From positions 186,001 to 250,000 of the forward strand of contig QVRM01005404.1 of assembly GCA_003439945.1 (NCBI GenBank): a stretch of DNA of 64,000 bases, written 5' to 3'. A program made the translations under genes and the position numbers. The notes beneath the pieces were generated by a model. It was not told the DNA's origin and did not search any database. It saw only the letters and a list, made by a program, of their open reading frames with translations. Shown here piece by piece: positions 36,930-48,800 of the stretch; positions within the stretch are counted from its first letter, which is position 1; every line of letters begins with the position of its first letter. This stretch comes from Dermanyssus gallinae. Lineage: Eukaryota; Arthropoda; Arachnida; Mesostigmata; Dermanyssidae.

Positions 36930-37606
36930 ACTGCATTCTGCGGCATGGTATCTTCCGCAGAGTTCATTGCAGCGGGATACCCAAGTCTCACATGATTCAT
37001 GCAACTCAGCCCGTTGACACAGAACGTGATGAGAGCCATGCACTGCAAATCGTGTGCCTGTTGCTATGCTCTGGCCCCTTCCACTCCGCATTTCTTATTG
37101 TAGAATATTGATGAATGACATTGAAGAATTCCGGATTGAGTTCAGAAAATTTTACCTCCCATTTTCCAATGCAGTCGTTGAAGACTATGGTGCGAGGGAG
37201 GTTATAACGGCGCCTTAGGTCTTCTATGAGGAGTGGACAGTCTGCTAATATGTAGACGAGACGGTTGCGCGTTGACGTACGAAGTCCGATTCAAGAAGGC
37301 TGCTTTTATCTGATTCAGCTGATCAAGGTTTCTGGGAGTCAGGTGTGCCCATATTAACTCCACTCCATATGGTGCGACGGGGGCGATCTTCAGGTTAAAG
37401 AGGCGGCTGGCTGTCGCGAGAGACAGGCAGTGGGGGCTCCTGATGAGAGATGCCGCAATTAGGCCTTTCCTGCATCTCTCCATAAGAAGAGAGTCGTCAC
37501 GCGCGATCCTGCCCCTCCTTTCGAGCGAATATATGACTACCATTGGCTGGTCTACATTGATCAGTAAACCGTAAACTTTAGCCTCCGGATTTACTTCATA
37601 CTTCAA
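36930..37606 (-). mobile_element. LINE family L-B, reverse transcriptase C-terminal fragment
   Basis: The minus-strand frame 37202-37606 resembles the post-palm part of a LINE RT: L-S-L-A-T-A-x-R-L-F-N-L-K-I-A-P-V, then Y-G-V-E-L-I-W-A-H-L-T. In another frame a terminal zinc-type motif, C-N-E-L-C-G-R-Y-H-A-A-E-C, lies at about 36925-36965. A related terminal segment is at 41300-41517. Confidence 0.65.
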
Positions 37607-37609
37607 GCA

Positions 37610-39450
37610 AGTGGGCTCTGTTTCTGGCTCATAGTGGAGTCTTTAGCTTTATCGTAGCATCCCTACAGGTCAAAAAACTTGCAGAGCCAAGTCACGAATA
37701 CGCTCTGGTATTCCTGTAGTTCCCTTCGTTCTTGCGGCTTCTCTATTTGGAGGATCTAGGTTTCGCGTTTATGGAAGTAAAGCAGCTTATACTCTGTATT
37801 AAGCGCACTTGCTTTGCAACAGTAGAGTTGAATATATTATGCTCCATTCGATGATTGCGACATGCTGATCTATTTTACATTTCTGCGATACCTCATTGAC
37901 GATATTACTGCCAACTCTAGTTTCATATCCTGTCATATGGTTGGAGAGAGCGTTTTCAATACATAATTCAGCTACTCCCAACTTGGTATTTCTTTTCCTT
38001 TTTCTTTTTGTGGTGCACTCAACTTGTATGCACAAATTTTTCTTCGAAGTTTCACAAGCAACTTCACTGTAATGAAAACTCACTCCTGCCATTCTCTTCA
38101 AATAGACAAACAGTAATATGGGTACATTCATAGATTTGTTATAGAGTTTGTGATGCTACATAAATTGAGCCAAAGGCATTTTAGTTGACTCTTGTCCATA
38201 AATATTTGACTAAAAAACTATGTTGGAACATTAAGGTAGTTCGAAAAATAGTTTGTTAGGAGTGACAGCGAGATTATATTTTTGGCTACACCAATCAGAT
38301 TTCTGCAGGACACCACTTTACAAAATATGCATACTAAACGTAACGCCGAGTCGCGTATTTGGCACCTGCCCATATTAGCATGCGACGATTTCAACTGCTG
38401 TATAGATAGTGGCGCTACCGACGAAAGTGGCCGATTTTACTTCTGATTTGGGAGGTTTCGGAAGTGGTAATGCACATGTGTCACAAGCAACGTGACTAGT
38501 GTAGGACTCACAGGCACTAAAACTGTGTTCCTCCCTCCCCCCAAGGCCTTCGGAAACCGGCCTCCACACACCATACTTCCCAGTACGGCACCTTAATTTG
38601 CGTGCTTGTGAGCCCAAGTAGAAGGGTGCTTACAGTGGGAGGGGATATTGACTAGAGAAACATTGCTCTTGGGGAAGCCGTTAAGACAACAACAGTTAAA
38701 CAACCAAACAACAAAAACAACAGTCAATGCGAATGCCGCAGGCGGTCACGGCTTTGGTTCAATCAGGCTTCCTACCTTACACGTCGAAAAGTGTTGGAGT
38801 TCCTGCGATGAGCAAATGTGCATGCACCAGGAATATACGTGACGGATTGGCATGCTCTAGGCATCATGTGTACACGAGCAACATTGTGCACAGCTACCAC
38901 CACCTTCAATGTTTCACTAAAACGTCTTGTGAATGCAAATAACTTGCTAATTAAATCATCTATGTACGGAAAATCCAGTTAACGAATGACTAATAACTCC
39001 AATGAACTTAAAGGGTTTGCTAGCGCGATTGAGACTTTCCTATAACTCGAGTTGTCCAAGGCGACGACGGCACATTTTAACACAGCGAGTTGCATTGTTT
39101 TTTTTATCGCACCTCTCACAAACGTTGCTAATAACAAAGTTATATAATAAAAATAATAATAAGTGTCATTATTATTAATTTATTATTAAATTATTAATAA
39201 ATCACCAGGACACCTGTAATTGTTTATTCTTACACGACAAGATATTTATAGGTAAGACTGAATCATTAACAAATTCGATTCAACTTATACGGAATACCTC
39301 GGAATACCGGTCGACGATCGCCGCCTGAAACTTGCTTAGAAAGAACATACGATCCGCGCGATATCGAAATTCAATTAAATTACATTACACGTGTCCATTT
39401 AGTTTATTAAGCATATATATAATAAGTTGGGTATATGTATATTTATTTAG
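37610..39450. other. No gene recognised
   Basis: The minus-strand open frame 37799-38131 is Lys/Arg-rich in its middle and could be more LINE sequence, but no motif decides it. The remainder is AT-rich without supported features. Confidence 0.35.
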
Positions 39451-39613
39451 GAAATATCGCCAAGTCAACACCCAAGTGGCTGACGCTGTCCGACGTGCCT
39501 CGTATTTGGTGCAAATGAGGCAGCAAAACGTAGAGAGATTCATTACATGTGTTATAGAGCCCAGTCCGGTGGCACCGTTAGTGGAGGATCCCATGAACGA
39601 ACAAAACGGGTGA
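39451..39613 (+). CDS. Possible terminal coding exon, function unknown
   Basis: A pyrimidine-poor but usable acceptor (TTTATTTAG, ending 39450) is followed by a frame of 53 codons to TGA with normal amino-acid composition. A helix-like R-R-A-S-Y-L-V-Q-M-R-Q-Q-N-V-E-R stretch is followed by an acidic, proline-containing tail. No partner exon was found, so the gene cannot be assembled. It may be an exon of an unseen gene or chance. Confidence 0.28.
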
Positions 39614-39885
39614 CAACTTGGCGCTGCCAGAGCGGTTTTATCAATGCGTTGCCCAATATTGCCGGCGTCCTGTAGAAAACTTCCGGTTTTATTTCATTTT
39701 CTGCTCAAGCCGCTCACGGAGCTCTTGCAGTAAAGGTGTAGACGGGAATTGAAAGCGCAATACATTATTCCATGAACGGCCTCGTTCTGTGCGCTTCTAG
39801 GGACGTCCTTAAAAATACTCTCTTAACGAACTTAAATTAGTGTAATAGCATATGATGCCACTGAGGCGACCTGCAAGTTGGGAAT

Positions 39886-39942
39886 GTGAATGACAGCATT
39901 ATTGCCATGGCTTCACTAAGCCATGGCAATGCTGTCATTCAC
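39886..39942. repeat. Long hairpin: 25-base arms, 4-base loop, 3-base bulge
   Basis: The right arm 39918-39942 is the exact reverse complement of 39886-39913 except for three extra bases (ATT) in the left arm. A further six bases (GCAAGT) pair beyond a 7-base bulge, on the left near 39874-39879. The loop is CACT. Confidence 0.9.
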
Positions 39943-41290
39943 TTGCTGAGATATGTAGGCAGAGAATATTGTGCCGCTTGGCGTCAGCTTGGGAATCAGA
40001 TAAGTGAACTCCGAGACACTTGCGGAGTAACACCATCCAAGCTAAGGTTATCACCTTTCCTCAGAGCCCATTCGGGTCCGAATTTCATAGCTGAGTTTGC
40101 TTTCACGATTGCTGTCTGTACTTGGAAAATGCATAAACCTACGTTTGCAGCGTCAAACTTCAAGAGCGTTGTAGTCTATAACAAGAAGGGTTTCAGCCTG
40201 TACAACGTACATGGTTTGGTGCTTGATTGTGACAGAGTTTCTCACGTCGTCTAAATGCTTCTGCAATGCGGTCGCCGTCGAACGTACCGCAAGAAATGCA
40301 TGCTGTTGCCGAATTGATGATTTCTAGAGGTTCCGGATGGAAGCATACTAGTTTTCATCTCTCGTGTTTGTTTAACTCTGTTCTAGTAACTCGCCTCCAT
40401 GTCGACGTTTCGTTGTTCTTCGATCTGCCGCGACCCGTCTACCGGGTTTAATTCATATGATATTTACATGTAACTAATGTGTCTAGAGCCTAAATGCAGT
40501 CACACGCCTGTTGACAAAACTCAAACCCAAAAATCACTTTGTGTTTCATCCTTCATTTTCTGCGTCATCTTTGAAAGGACACTAGTCAGACGCATAGCCA
40601 GTGATATATGCACAAAAAATAATTATTATAATAATATATTTGAGCCTCGACCCTCCACGTGCACGCACCTGTTAGGAACGACAATTAGGTGAACCTTGTG
40701 CATAAACGCCAACAAGGACTTTCATTATGTATGCTTCGACCAGAAATGGTCGCTTTTAGTACAAGCGGTTGTTCTCAGTAAAGCGAGGAAGCTCCTAACC
40801 CATGACTAGCACCGCCAGGAATCCCACAGAGGAGCTGCGTCTTTCTATTGTTACACACAAGATTTGTTTTAGACAAAATTTAACGTTCAGTCTAAATCTC
40901 CCTTGACTTGTTTGTACGCTTAAGATATGCTGCAAAAAAATTAATCGTATATTGTCCCTCGGACTCGCCCTCAGCGCATACTGCCCTGCAGTTTACAGTC
41001 GACAACGTCAATCGTATTGTGGCAATGAGAGGAAGCTCTCCGTTACGAAATATCTCGTTCTGAAATACGGCTCTCCCGATCTGGACTATCAGCTCAACGG
41101 TCAACGCTGCCTACCCCAAATGTTGTGTGGGACTTAGGAGTGTTAATCGACGGATCTCAGGCGTTTTGCACGTATTATTATGATTTATTAACACCCAGGT
41201 TGGGTAAAATTCTACAAAATTATGCCTGATGTATATGTATATATAAAAATAAACATATACATCAGACACAACTAGTGTTTCCTTCACACA
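39943..41290. other. No gene recognised
   Basis: The open frame 39886-40254 begins inside the hairpin and is otherwise unrecognised. An inverted repeat lies at 41226-41265. No transposon domain was identified. Confidence 0.35.
41226..41265. repeat. 13-base perfect inverted repeat
   Basis: CTGATGTATATGT (41226-41238) and ACATATACATCAG (41253-41265), with a 14-base AT-rich spacer. Confidence 0.8.
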
Positions 41291-41299
41291 CATCATTGG

Positions 41300-41517
41300 A
41301 TCTACCCTCATCTTGCTAGTTCAGCTATTGACTGAACTACTGGACATTCTGCGGCGTGGTATCTGTCGCACTGGCCAGAGCACCTCGTGGACCTGCAACT
41401 TTCCTGAGGATCGTAGAATTCTTCTGTGCTGAACACGTGATAAAACCCGTGGGCTGCAAACGCCGTAGTTAAATGTCTACTCGAATGTCCGGCTGCTCGC
41501 CAGGCCGCGCTTGTCAT
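41300..41517 (-). mobile_element. LINE family L-B, terminal fragment
   Basis: Minus-strand frame with F-A-A-H-G-F-Y-H-V-F and C-S-G-Q-C-D-R-Y-H-A-A-E-C. This is the same terminal zinc-type motif seen in another frame near 36925-36965. Both copies are on the minus strand. Confidence 0.6.
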
Positions 41518-42125
41518 CGCATACTATAGATCTAGTTAAATCTAGCACTGTACTTGTGAACGTGATATTCCGTTGTTTTATCATCAAGCATCCAAAGATG
41601 TATATTTATCTGTGTAAATTAATTTTGATATCTAGACTTTTATATTATTTGCTGACTTCTTTGAAGCCCATATTTCTAAAAACATATGCGTATGATTCAG
41701 GGTGTTCAGAGAAGATTTCTAAAAAGCTTCTTTAGAAGACGTCATATGGAGCCGAATGCAGTTAACATTTTGTCACTGTCAAGCTTATTTAAAAGCAGAG
41801 AGATGTTTGGATATTAACGTTATACTTTGTTTGCTGAACGGTGCATAATCTAGTAGGACCTCAGAACATTACTGCAGCACTTTTTTTTTATTGATAACCT
41901 ACATGTCTTCACACGATAAAAGTGACTCACATATGCCCGTATACTACGCTTCTTGAAACTAAACTAGTTTAAGTGTTAAAGTTGTCGCCGCAATTTCAAA
42001 TAGGTACGCAGTGCGGGCTCGGAGCAAACATGGCCTTTGTCGTCGCCTAGGCTTTTACCCTCGCCATATTTTGCCCTTCCACCAGAGTTCCTAATCGGCC
42101 GGGCGTTTAGGCTGTAATTCGTTTT

Positions 42126-42143
42126 TTCGCCACCGGTGGCGAA
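42126..42143. repeat. 18-base perfect palindrome without loop
   Basis: TTCGCCACCGGTGGCGAA reads the same on both strands. Confidence 0.85.
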
Positions 42144-42185
42144 GCTATACTGCTCACCCGGTCATGTTGATTTCCTAGGGTCCTT

Positions 42186-42295
42186 TCACGGGCGCCCTCC
42201 CTTACTCCCTTCCTCCCTCCCTTTCTCCCTTTCCTCCCTTCCTCCCTTTCTCCCTTCCTCCCTCCCTCCCTTCCTCCCGTCCTTCCTCCCTCGAG
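42186..42295. repeat. Polypyrimidine (CCCT/CCTT) low-complexity tract
   Basis: About 110 bases are almost all C and T on the plus strand, in irregular CCCTCC and CCCTTT units. The Arg/Gly/Glu-rich minus-strand frame across it (42107-42307) is an artefact of the repeat. Confidence 0.9.
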
Positions 42296-42704
42296 CATGC
42301 TAGCCAAACACCCAACCTATCTGCCCACCAGCCGCAACCTATCTACCCACCAGCCGCCAGGCCAGAGGGCAGCCACTCAGCCGCTGTTGCCATCGACAAA
42401 CATCCTCGTTATCAGTGTTGTCACCCTAGTAGTGGTGGTGGTGGTGGTGGCAGCGGTGGTGGCAGCTGACGACGTCGACAGACTCCGTCTAGGCGGCGGC
42501 TGGACTAGACGGTAACCTTTTAGGCTAGCTGCAGCTCGTGGCGCCAACACCAGCAACAAGCGCAAGTGACAAGAATAACAACAACAACAACAACAACGGT
42601 TGCTGACAAAAGTTGCTCCATCCTCTTTGAGACCTCACTTCTTCGCTGGCTGTCGATTGTTGTGGTCGTCTCGGTCAATTAGTTCGTGAGGTTGTCATCG
42701 TCAA

Positions 42705-42746
42705 GCAGGAAGAGACGCAACATCTATTTGATGCGTCTCTTCCTGC
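42705..42746. repeat. 17-base inverted repeat with a 3-base bulge
   Basis: The right arm 42730-42746 is the reverse complement of 42705-42724 except for three extra bases in the left arm. The loop is 5 bases. Confidence 0.87.
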
Positions 42747-43593
42747 ATCACTGAGTCAGGCTTAAGTGGTTGTCACGTAGTGCTGCGTTACTCAGCCTTA
42801 ACAGAGTTGTTGGGGTGAGTTGTGCACCGTGTCTGTGTAGGTGTGCGCGTGTGTGCATGGCCGAGTCACCGAGTGCTATTGCGTATATCAATCTGCCACA
42901 AGGTACACGTTGTACACTTGACGCCGGAACAAACGAACAATCCCAATATTCGTGGAGCTTTTCCTAACGTGCTCTTCTGCAAATTACTATACATTTGACG
43001 CTGTTGTACATCATTGTACAGCCCCTTCGTCAATTCAGCCAAACATGTGCTAAATGAAGCCAAGATACACGAGCTCGGCTGTATTCACTGTGAATTGTTA
43101 TGCGAAGTGACGGAATGCGACACGTATTAATAGTCAAATTCGTGAAACACAAAGTAGACAATTGTGCCGATGATGCGTGAACTTGGCCGTGAGTTAGAAT
43201 TTATGTTGCAAATTCCTCTTGAAGTAATGTGCACCTATAAGTGCAGCGTATCGAAGGAAGTTAAAGACAAAGTCGGTAAGAACGTTTGGTTTTAGAATTT
43301 GCGTAATGCAATGCAACGAACATAGCTTGCGTCAATTTAGTACTCGTAAGGAACTAGAGCAATCAACTCCAATTTGTCTTATCCTGGGAAAGCCTATATA
43401 TATATAGAGAGAGAGAGTACTTTAGTGTATATATGTATAGTATAAACAATGTATGTATTGCGATTTCAAGCATACATGGAGGTGTTCTCTTTGCGTTCGA
43501 TTGGATACCAGATGCATGGTTTGGGCGTGTTTGCATGCACCTGATTGCTCCGCGCCCGGGATACGCGGATCTGAAAAGCGTCAACGAATATTA

Positions 43594-43644
43594 ATGGCGG
43601 CGCGGCCCGGGCAGCCAAAGCCAGAACAACGCGACTATAATAGG
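43594..43644 (+). CDS. Candidate first coding exon of the DUF229 gene
   Basis: ATG GCG GCG CGG begins a 17-codon segment in a short CpG-rich patch. It ends AAT AGG followed by GTGAGT, a consensus donor, in phase 0. The exon at 55112 enters in phase 0 and lacks its own start codon before the membrane segment, so the two fit. Together with exons 55112-58810 the sum is 649 codons plus stop. The frame is also open upstream, the ATG context is weak, and the intron would be 11.5 kb, so the link is an inference. Confidence 0.35.
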
Positions 43645-44249
43645 GTGAGTTGGAAGCGGCCTCAGCCATTTAGACATTATTCAACATTATAAACATCGAA
43701 ATGTCCCTTTCCCTGTATACCTTAGATGACACGCCCTCTAGTAGCAGCATCAAATATGATCAATTATAGATAATGTACAATATTGGAGCGCCAGAAGCCC
43801 ACCCGCGACTGTAAGTAGTATACGAAATGTATATTGTTCACAAATATAGATGTATATTGTATTGTGTTTTTATTGTACAACTATATATTGTATATAATTA
43901 AAATCAAATAGAAAGCACCCTTGTTCGTCCCTCTCTTCGCTGGCATGAACATATGTAGGAAATGGACACAAGTTGGTGAATATGTCTGGCTACCACAATA
44001 TATCTGGTGTGTACGTCTAGGTATTTAACCACAAGCCAAAAAAATAGCATTGATTTAAGATAAGTAGATGTTGGTGATCTGCATGACATGGCAGCTGAGA
44101 TTGAGATAAGCTGTGATTCAATATAAACATATCGTGTTATGAGTACTTTAAATGGAACTGGCAAATGTTGATACTGATGTAAGGTAATTCAAGTTTCTAT
44201 TGCTATAATATTAAATACAAATTATTATTATTCGTTACAGTTGTGAGGT

Positions 44250-44486
44250 GTGAACGTGTACTTCTTGTCTTCTCCTATCCCTAATTATCATTCCATGGAA
44301 CCGAAAATACAATCGGCGTTTCCTCGGCACACTGCAAGCACTAAAAACTCCCCTTCGCGTCGATTGCCTCTGAGATTTGTAATCCGTTTACCCAGCTCAC
44401 TGATGAATCTCTTGATTGCCTTGCTTACCGGACTCATTGTTTCCATATATATTGGCACTTTGATTTATTACTATTATTATTATTAA
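44250..44486 (+). other. Small open frame with one hydrophobic helix, unrecognised
   Basis: A possible acceptor (TCGTTACAG) precedes a frame that contains, from an ATG near 44295, a basic Ser/Pro-rich stretch and then a membrane-like helix (L-I-A-L-L-T-G-L-I-V-S-I-Y-I). It ends in a poly-Tyr tail made by an ATT repeat. It lies next to LINE L-A 3' ends, so it may be repeat-derived. It is not supported as a gene. Confidence 0.2.
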
Positions 44487-44493
44487 GGTTGTG

Positions 44494-45465
44494 AGTAATT
44501 GTGATACATGTTCATATTTATATTGATAAAATAAACCCTTAATAAAAAAATATATATTTATATATTATTATTTTTATTATTATCGTCGGCCACAAGCGTC
44601 GGCCACATCATTCACCAACGGGAGATGCACAGAGGGCGCCTATACGCGCATCTTTTTGAGGACCATGTGGTAATGGCGTTTGGTCTCGAGTCATCTGGCG
44701 TTTGGGGCAAGGATGCACTTAAATTAACGAAAGAGCTTGAGAAGAAGCTGTTTGAGGCTACAGCGGAGCCAATATCGACCGCGTTCCTCCAACAGAGGGT
44801 GTCATTGGAGCTTCAGAGAGGCAACGCCAAGATGATATTGAGTGGTCAGCAACACTCGAGCAATAACAATGATGTCATGTAATAAATATATTAGTAATTG
44901 ATACTACAGCGGAGCCAAGATCAACCGCAAGTGACGGCAGTCTTAAGAAGCTGGCACAGCTTCTCATGAACTCACGTGATGACTGGAATCTTATAGCTCG
45001 AACAATCGAACGTATTATATGCACGCCAAAGAACAGAAGAATCGTTTTTACTTGACAAGGCCCCGTGATGCACTCCAGGGCAGCTAAGATAAGGACGCTA
45101 CTATTCACCCCCGCCCTCAATTCTTTGAAGTATTGCTTGCGCAGTTCCCAATTGAGTGTGGGGATGGGGACATGACTGGTTTTTAGTGAGTTGGAGCCCC
45201 ACACTACCGGCCCACATTTGCAGTGAGCTTTCCTGCCGTGGTGTCCGTGTGTGCAAACCGCATGTTCCAGTCAGTCCCTCAAAAAAAATCGTATTTCTCC
45301 GATAGAGGGTGTCATTGGAGCTCCAGAGAGGCAACGCCAAGATGATGTTGAGTGGTCAGCGACACTCGAGCAATAACAATAATGTTATACAATTAATATA
45401 TTAGTGTTGTGATACATGTACATAATGATAATAATAAAACCCTGTTTTCAAAAAATTATTATTAT
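44494..45465 (+). mobile_element. LINE family L-A, nested or duplicated 3' ends
   Basis: A LINE C-terminal coding segment at 44613-44882 shows Y-A-H-L-F, then F-G-L-E-S-S-G-V-W-G and L-E-L-Q-R-G-N-A. Its last 100 bases (44794-44894) recur at 45304-45405. The downstream GTGATACATGTWCAT and ATAAAACCCT tail recurs at 44505-44545 and 45415-45455. Dispersed repeat C lies between the copies in reverse orientation. The same coding family occurs at 55530-55866 and 61140-62160. Confidence 0.72.
45109..45290 (-). repeat. Dispersed repeat C, copy 2
   Basis: Reverse-complement partner of 30047-30230, inserted between duplicated LINE L-A ends. In its sense direction the open frame 45101-45340 (minus) covers it. 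Confidence 0.75.
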
Positions 45466-45550
45466 GATAATTATTGATTTTTTAGAAGGTGATTACCTGC
45501 TGCTATATTAGCTCCTACCTTTGTTCCAGCTTTCACTTTCTCGACAGACC

Positions 45551-45598
45551 ACTTGACAGACCAACTGACCCATCATGAGATCGGTTGGTCTGTCAAGT
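45551..45598. repeat. 18-base inverted repeat, one mismatch, 12-base loop
   Basis: ACTTGACAGACCAACTGA (45551-45568) pairs with 45581-45598 at 17 of 18 positions. A third, partial arm (CTGTCAAGTGC) follows near 45612, and GACAGACC is repeated just before the left arm. Confidence 0.85.
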
Positions 45599-45599
45599 A

Positions 45600-48500
45600 G
45601 CTTCGTTGATCTGTCAAGTGCTGTTTTATCTTATAGTACTTTTTGTTCCGATATATTTGATATAGGGCTAGTGACAAGTGTACCTGGGGTTCGTGTCGAC
45701 GTAAGAGCAAGGTCGACGGTAATCGTCCCGTTTCAGGCAACATGTATAGGCTGTAACTGGTTATTTTCAATGGAAAGCCTTAGACTTTGTTAAGTCCCTC
45801 TAGGCATGCATGTCCTATTTGTATTATTCAAAAGGTCTTAATTAAAATAATGCATTACATCAATTTTAACATATCAAGTCAGGTTACAATCATGTTACTA
45901 TGTCATCTCCAATGTTCTGTAATATGTTTGACATGCTTTGTTCAGGTAAAATTTATAATTCAACAAAGCAATGTTCGATATTATCGATAACCATTTGTCG
46001 GCTTGAGTCGTACAGCAATTCATACATCTATGACCACACCTCGTTTTGGGCGGCCTCTCCTACTTGATTTATTACGACCAAAATAGATGCGTCAAAATGT
46101 CGTGACACCGTTCGAATCTGGCACAAATGATTCATTCAAAATATAAAGCTATAGCCTTTGAACGATTATTTTTCGAAAGTATGTAAGATCGATGGTAGTG
46201 GTTCTACGCTCTATATTGGATTAATTTGATAGCTAATGGAGTGTTGCCTAGTATGAGCTGCTCTGTGGAAATATTTGCCGTCATTGCGCTATCGCTTCGT
46301 CTTTTATTATGTATCTTTTTTTCACTACTTCGGGTGCTGCTTGCCGACTTACTTCCGGCATACAGAAGCTCTCTTCTTCTACCCGAGTATGAAAGTTATT
46401 ATAATAGGTTTTACTTACCCATGCTATATATATATATATCCCAGTTCAACAATATGGCCCCCTGCTGCATTCTCTCGTTACAAAATACATACTCGAAGCG
46501 TGCGTAAAAGCATTCACTCTCCTACACACAAAAAATGTACGTTGTATTTGGAAAAAGCTGTTGGAAAGCGCATAATCAAAATAATTTAAGTTAGACAACA
46601 CAATTCGCCTGTAGACAAAGTTAATGTACGAAGTACCAGGCTCTCAACGGAAAGATAAATATTAAGCGCGCTCTAAAGCAAGGACTAGTGGGTACATTTG
46701 TATCGCGTACACTCCTGCACATCATGCTATATTTGTTAGCGTTCCGATAGCTTTTTTCAAATATAATTTTCGATTATTTTTACCGATAGCTATTATTACT
46801 AATAAATATAATTTATTTCTTAATTATATTTATTAATAAGTTGGGGTTTTTATATTTACAGCTGCGGAATAGGCTGGGGTTTTTATATTTACAGCTGCGG
46901 AATAGGTTGGGGTCTATATATTTATTGCAGCCTGCGTGGCAATTCAGTTAGTCTCATATATTGTTTTAGTTCATTTGCGATTTACCTATTATATGTTAAA
47001 TGCTCTTGGATGCTACGCGACGATGCTACGGATCTACATTCGGCTACTTGCTAGGGGACTAAGTGAATTGCAAATAGACAAGCAAACATAGATTTGTCTA
47101 TATGTCTATTTACCTGTCTGCGTTTGCAATATGGTTACTGTTTACGTGGGCAATTATTCAGGTCGCGTGTCGGCCGAAACAACAGCGACAACGCACGGCG
47201 GGAGCGACAATGCGTAACGAATGGGCTGCCTTTCTTGGCCTATGTCAGGCATGTTATTCCAACTGAAACTATAACTACAGCTCTCTATAGCGACTCTCTA
47301 ATAGCGACATTGGCTTTGTTCTTGTAGCTCCGTTTTTGTGTGTGTATATATATATAATTGGTTTGTCAGTTGCTGCGATGTGTAAGCTTCTCGACAATCG
47401 ACTGTGTCCTAGACTGCTCTAGTTGTAGTAATAATCTAGCAACAATAATACCTAGGTTGAGTCACAAGTCCACGGCCGATTAGTCCCAGTGGGTTTGTCC
47501 AGTTGGATTACGGTTGATATAGTTTTAAAGTTACAATGGCCACGCCGCTGGCATGATCGCCCTCCACGTTTAGGATGGAATGATAAGACATGCCGTTTAT
47601 CATATATTTTTATATTTTTCTTCGTAACGTTTTTACCGTTTGCGGTGCATTTCCACTAAACGGCTCAAAGCCTCAGCACGTAAAAACGTTTATTGCTAGC
47701 GGCTAGCGCATGGCTAAACTGATACATTAAAATGATCCGCCGTCACTACTGTACTACCCTAAAATATACGCCAACACAGTTGCTAAAGTAGTCCTTCAAG
47801 TCTCATGCCTCCTTCTATTTTCAATAAAACTGTTTTCTATTCTATATTTTGACAATATTTGTGTGCAGACATTTTAAAAATAGTCATCTGTCCTGTAATC
47901 ACTTTTAGGCATGCTTTTCTAAATGACCGAAAGGCTTTTCTAAACATAATTCTGTCATCTGCACGTAGAGTGCTAACATAAAAATCGACAATTTATTATA
48001 CTTGCGTGAGTTTTATCTCACTCTTGCAGGACCCTAGATTGTAGATACCGATTTACAAATTTGAAACAAATTTTAAACTAACATCTAAACGGTCTATCTT
48101 GGTGCTTAATTCACCGGGAAAAAAGTCTTTAATACTGACCGGTGCAATATATTTTTGACTGAAACGCTTTATCCAAGGTCGTGAGAAATCATATATTTTG
48201 CATATGTGCATGCATTTAATGTGCTCAATAAGTAGATATAATCAGCATGTTGTACAGGGTCTCTTTAGGGTGCTCCTAGCACTCATAAGTATGCCTGGAG
48301 ATTCTCCATGGTTACGTGCCTGTGTTGTGTTTGCATTTCCACAAACGTATTGTTAGATAGAGGCGGTGTTTTTCAGCTGGAGTAGCATCTTCTGATCTAG
48401 CTTCTTAAGCATATCAACTATGTGGAGAATGTCCTCATAGCAGCGAAATATAACCCGTTTTGTGTCTTGCATTTTCGGTTTCGGTTTTTCACAAAGTGCA

Positions 48501-48800
48501 AGGTGCGTGGGGCGCTTGTCAATTTTCTGGTACATTGGCCTCTAATGGTGTTTTTAGCCGATTTGTGTTCGGGTGCTTTTAGGGAGTTTGTGCATCCGTC
48601 CTTCCGGTTCTATTTACAAGTGATACTGGTATTTTGAGTTTCCACCGCCAGTATGGACTCTGCTGGTGAAGACTTTACAACTACACGCAACGGTCGTGCA
48701 TTCATAAAATATACAACTGGGAATGCCTAAATCTGTCTGCTTTGCAGTGTGTTAAGGCAGATTGCTGGGCCTTGACATAAAGGCTAGCGAAACTGTGGAT
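45600..48800. other. No gene recognised; 33-base tandem repeat
   Basis: AT-rich sequence. A 33-base unit containing TGGGGTTTTTATATTTACAG is repeated about 2.4 times at 46841-46920. The frames at 45575-46589 and 47094-47327 are unrecognised. Confidence 0.4.
46841..46920. repeat. 33-base tandem repeat, about 2.4 copies
   Basis: The TTGGGG/CTGGGG starts are spaced exactly 33 bases apart (46842, 46875, 46908). The first two units are nearly identical and the third diverges. Confidence 0.85.

Noticed and set aside
42107..42307. Arg/Gly/Glu-rich minus-strand frame
   Set aside because: Caused by the polypyrimidine tract.
46841..46920. Possible CRISPR-like repeat
   Set aside because: Contiguous tandem units without spacers, in a eukaryotic window.
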